Shown: positions 4,060 to 5,415 of the stretch, in pieces | How the letters are laid out: each line of letters opens with the position of its first letter | Position numbering within the stretch: position 1 is the stretch's first letter | Assembly (NCBI GenBank): GCA_902796045.1 | Contig: CADBNQ010000132.1 | Coordinates: 1-5,415, forward strand | DNA from: an uncultured Lachnospiraceae bacterium | Lineage (GTDB): Bacteria > Bacillota > Clostridia > Lachnospirales > Lachnospiraceae | Length of the DNA stretch: 5,415 nucleotides | Reading direction: 5' to 3' | The notes under the pieces: model-generated | Database searches by the model: none | What the model was told of the DNA's origin: nothing | The model's input: the letters and a program-made list of their open reading frames with translations, nothing else | Program-made: the position numbers and the translations under genes

Positions 4060-5244
4060 GGAAGCACCAAGAAGAAAGAGCCTGCAGAGGCCACCACAGA
4101 AGATCCGTTGCTGGGCGGTCAGATGGAGATCCATCCGGTAGAGCTTGATGCGGCCGAATATGTCGAGCTTGGCAAGTATAAGGGACTTACTGTTGATGTA
4201 GAGAAAAGGGAGATCACCGACGAAGATGTAGAAGAAGAGATTCAGAACTATCTGCACGGCTATGCCCAGTACAAGGAAATCAAAGGAAGAGATACAGTCC
4301 AGGAAGGTGATTTCGTCAACATGAATTATACCTGTACCATTGACGGTGTAGAAAGCGATGACTACAGCGATACAGACGTCGACGTACAGGCCGGGGACGG
4401 GCAGCTGGATGAGTACCTGGGAACAGGCCTGGGAGAAGAGTTCCAGATTGAGAAGAAAGTGATCGGCTCCAAAGTAGGATCTGACGTCAACGCAGAATTT
4501 ACATTCCCGGAAGACTATGATGATGAGGCTGTAGCAGGCAAGACATGCTCCATGACCGTTCACATCAATTCTATCAGTGAGGAAGAGATTCCTAAACTGG
4601 ATGAAGCATTTGTCAAAGAGTACACTGAAAGCGCCAGCGTAGATGAGTATAGAAAAGACACAAAGGCTTCTCTGGAAGAGCAGGCACAGTCCGAGTGCGA
4701 TGACAGAGCCAGAGAGGAGCTCTGGAAAGCCATCGTCGATCAGGCAAAGCTGAAAAAAGACTTTACAGATGACATGATCAAGCAGGAGATGGATAATGTC
4801 AAGGCCGAGAGCCAGGAAGTGGCTGAGCTTTACTACGGCATGGGCGTAGAAGAGTATATCAGAGAGATCGCCGACATGACAGTCCAGGAGTATGCTGAGT
4901 TCTCCTTAAAGAGCCAGTGTGTCCAGGATCTTCTGATCAAAGAAGAGAAGATCTCCCTGACTGATAACGAGTTTAAGACAGAGATGGGGAAGATTGCTGA
5001 GGAGAGTGGCTTTGACACTGTCGATGAGATGAAAGAGTATTACTCCGAGGAAGACATCCGCGATACACTGATCCGCGACAAACTCTACGAGAAGCTGTCC
5101 AGCTACAACAAGATCAATGTAGTACCTGCAAAGGACGAGGATGTGGAAGAGACTACAGAAGCAGCTAAGGAAGATACTAAGGAAGAAACTAAAGAAGAAA
5201 CTAAGAAAGAAACCAAAGAAGATTCCAAAAAAGATGCTGAATAA
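4000..5244 (+). CDS. Trigger-factor-like FKBP-type peptidyl-prolyl isomerase lipoprotein
   Basis: Predicted membrane-anchored extracytoplasmic foldase of 414 residues. The signal peptide MKKFIAVLFVISMAGVLAAC ends in the lipobox LAAC, so Cys20 would be lipidated and become the mature N-terminus. Residues about 55-92 (VELGKYKGLTV, ITDEDVEEEI) match the segment before the PPIase in trigger factor. About 97-195 form the FKBP-like PPIase region (VQEGDFVNMNY, TFPEDY, AGKTCSMTVHI). About 196-372 match the helical C-terminal chaperone domain (IPKLDEAFVKEYTE, EEYIREIADMTV). The N-terminal ribosome-binding domain of true trigger factor, with its GFRxGKxP loop, is absent, which fits a role outside the cytoplasm, similar in place to PrsA. 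Compared with usual trigger factors the loop after GDGQ is lengthened (residues 136-153). A Lys/Glu/Thr tail (about 378-414) ends the protein. Client proteins are unknown; PPIase activity is uncertain. Confidence 0.87.
   Translation: MKKFIAVLFVISMAGVLAACGSTKKKEPAEATTEDPLLGGQMEIHPVELDAAEYVELGKYKGLTVDVEKREITDEDVEEEIQNYLHGYAQYKEIKGRDTVQEGDFVNMNYTCTIDGVESDDYSDTDVDVQAGDGQLDEYLGTGLGEEFQIEKKVIGSKVGSDVNAEFTFPEDYDDEAVAGKTCSMTVHINSISEEEIPKLDEAFVKEYTESASVDEYRKDTKASLEEQAQSECDDRAREELWKAIVDQAKLKKDFTDDMIKQEMDNVKAESQEVAELYYGMGVEEYIREIADMTVQEYAEFSLKSQCVQDLLIKEEKISLTDNEFKTEMGKIAEESGFDTVDEMKEYYSEEDIRDTLIRDKLYEKLSSYNKINVVPAKDEDVEETTEAAKEDTKEETKEETKKETKEDSKKDAE
5167..5238 (+). repeat. Six tandem 12-bp units encoding a KEET-type tail
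   Basis: Six consecutive four-codon units read KEDT, KEET, KEET, KKET, KEDS and KKDA at the C-terminus of the lipoprotein. The nucleotide units (aag gaa gaa act and variants) are partly diverged at third positions. The tail is highly charged, probably disordered, and could be a spacer or a slippage-prone low-complexity tract. The repeat period keeps the reading frame when units are gained or lost. Confidence 0.75.
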
Positions 5245-5253
5245 GCAAATGGA

Positions 5254-5271
5254 TGTATTTTTAAAAATACA
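5254..5271. repeat. Perfect 18-bp AT palindrome downstream of the lipoprotein gene
   Basis: The sequence tgtatttttaaaaataca is its own reverse complement. It starts 10 nt after the stop codon at 5242-5244. As RNA it would form a weak all-A/U hairpin apart from one G-C pair, without a following T-run, so it is a poor intrinsic terminator. It could be a protein-binding operator-like site or simply an mRNA end structure. Confidence 0.5.
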
Positions 5272-5291
5272 ATCTGAACCCATTCATGATT

Positions 5292-5310
5292 AAAAAAACG
5301 CTTGCGTTTT
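5292..5310. terminator. Short A-tract/T-tract hairpin, possible terminator of the lipoprotein gene
   Basis: Seven A residues (5292-5298) lead into aaaacg (5295-5300), a cttg loop, and cgtttt (5305-5310). The A-tract, stem and T-tract order resembles a small bidirectional intrinsic terminator, but only two or three G-C pairs support the stem. The downstream arm overlaps the -35 element proposed for the tRNA promoter, so both uses are uncertain. Confidence 0.4.
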
Positions 5311-5330
5311 ACAGCTAATTATGTTATTAT
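5302..5330 (+). promoter_or_regulatory. Candidate sigma-A promoter of the tRNA-Leu gene
   Basis: A -35-like ttgcgt (5302-5307) is 17 bp from a -10-like tattat (5325-5330), which matches TATAAT at five of six positions. The -35 matches TTGACA at three positions. Transcription would start near 5337, a few bases before the tRNA 5' end at 5343, as expected for a tRNA operon with a short leader processed by RNase P. Confidence 0.6.
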
Positions 5331-5342
5331 CTGTATTCGTAA

Positions 5343-5415
5343 GCGGATGTGGCGGAATTGGCAGACGCGCTAGGTTCAGGTCCTAGTGAGCCTTATCAGC
5401 TCGTGCAGGTTCAAG
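5343..5415 (+). tRNA. tRNA-Leu (anticodon CAG), 3' end cut off by window edge
   Basis: The acceptor 5' strand gcggatg starts at 5343. The D-arm segment ggcggaattggcagacgcgc closely follows that of bacterial tRNA-Leu. The anticodon stem ctagg (5370-5374) and cctag (5382-5386) encloses ttcaggt, giving anticodon CAG (5377-5379) that reads the leucine codon CUG. A long variable arm, gagc (5388-5391) with gctc (5399-5402), is typical of class II tRNAs. The T-arm strand gcagg and loop start ttcaag end the window, so the 3' T-stem, acceptor strand and CCA are missing only because of the boundary. It may be the first gene of a longer tRNA cluster. Confidence 0.95.

Noticed and set aside
3954..4148. 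A 64-codon + strand frame overlapping the start of the lipoprotein gene.
   Set aside because: It overlaps the lipoprotein signal region in another frame, has no suitable ribosome binding site, and encodes no recognisable motif.
3976..4563. A long minus-strand open frame (195 codons) opposite the lipoprotein gene.
   Set aside because: It is antisense to a clear lipoprotein and trigger-factor-like gene, and its Cys/Leu/Phe-rich translation is the usual shadow of Glu/Lys-rich coding DNA.
5343..5415. An integrase attachment site in the tRNA-Leu gene.
   Set aside because: tRNA-Leu genes are common integration targets, but no integrase, duplicated tRNA end or mobile element is visible in this window.

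Overview
The window looks like chromosomal DNA of a Gram-positive, low-to-mid GC member of the Clostridia, most likely a gut Lachnospiraceae-type bacterium. This is inferred from gene content: an archaeal-type class I lysyl-tRNA synthetase, a secreted C39-like cysteine peptidase, and a trigger-factor-like lipoprotein with a Lys/Glu/Thr-rich tail. Strong GGAGGTGA-type ribosome binding sites and roughly balanced base composition fit as well. I cannot name a species. All genes are on the + strand.

Layout. Positions 1-194 carry no convincing gene and are filled with structured, repeated DNA: a 6-bp-stem hairpin, then three related hairpin units, two of which are a 42-bp direct repeat differing at one base. 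Next is a class I lysyl-tRNA synthetase gene (195-2252) whose product is extended at its C-terminus by an Ala/Glu-rich helical linker and a MetRS-type tRNA-binding OB-fold domain. A 10-bp stem-loop follows in the 86-bp gap. Then comes a secreted multidomain protein (2339-3856): signal peptide, SH3-like region, a possible ricin-type beta-trefoil, and a C-terminal C39-like cysteine peptidase with its Gln, Cys, His and Asp in place. A 143-bp AT-rich gap holds inverted repeats and a plausible promoter for a lipoprotein (4000-5244) related to the PPIase and C-terminal domains of trigger factor but lacking the ribosome-binding domain. After a gap with an AT palindrome, a short terminator-like hairpin and a promoter, the window ends inside a tRNA-Leu(CAG) gene.

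How the parts relate. The synthetase (with tRNA-Leu nearby) belongs to cytoplasmic translation. The other two proteins are exported and probably act at the outer face of the membrane, one as a peptidase-like enzyme and one as a foldase or chaperone. The gaps and the local promoter and hairpin signals suggest separate transcription units rather than one operon. The window does not show a clear new multi-gene system. The most unusual items are the tRNA-binding fusion on a class I LysRS, the membrane-anchored trigger factor derivative with an altered PPIase loop, and the hairpin repeat array ahead of the synthetase.
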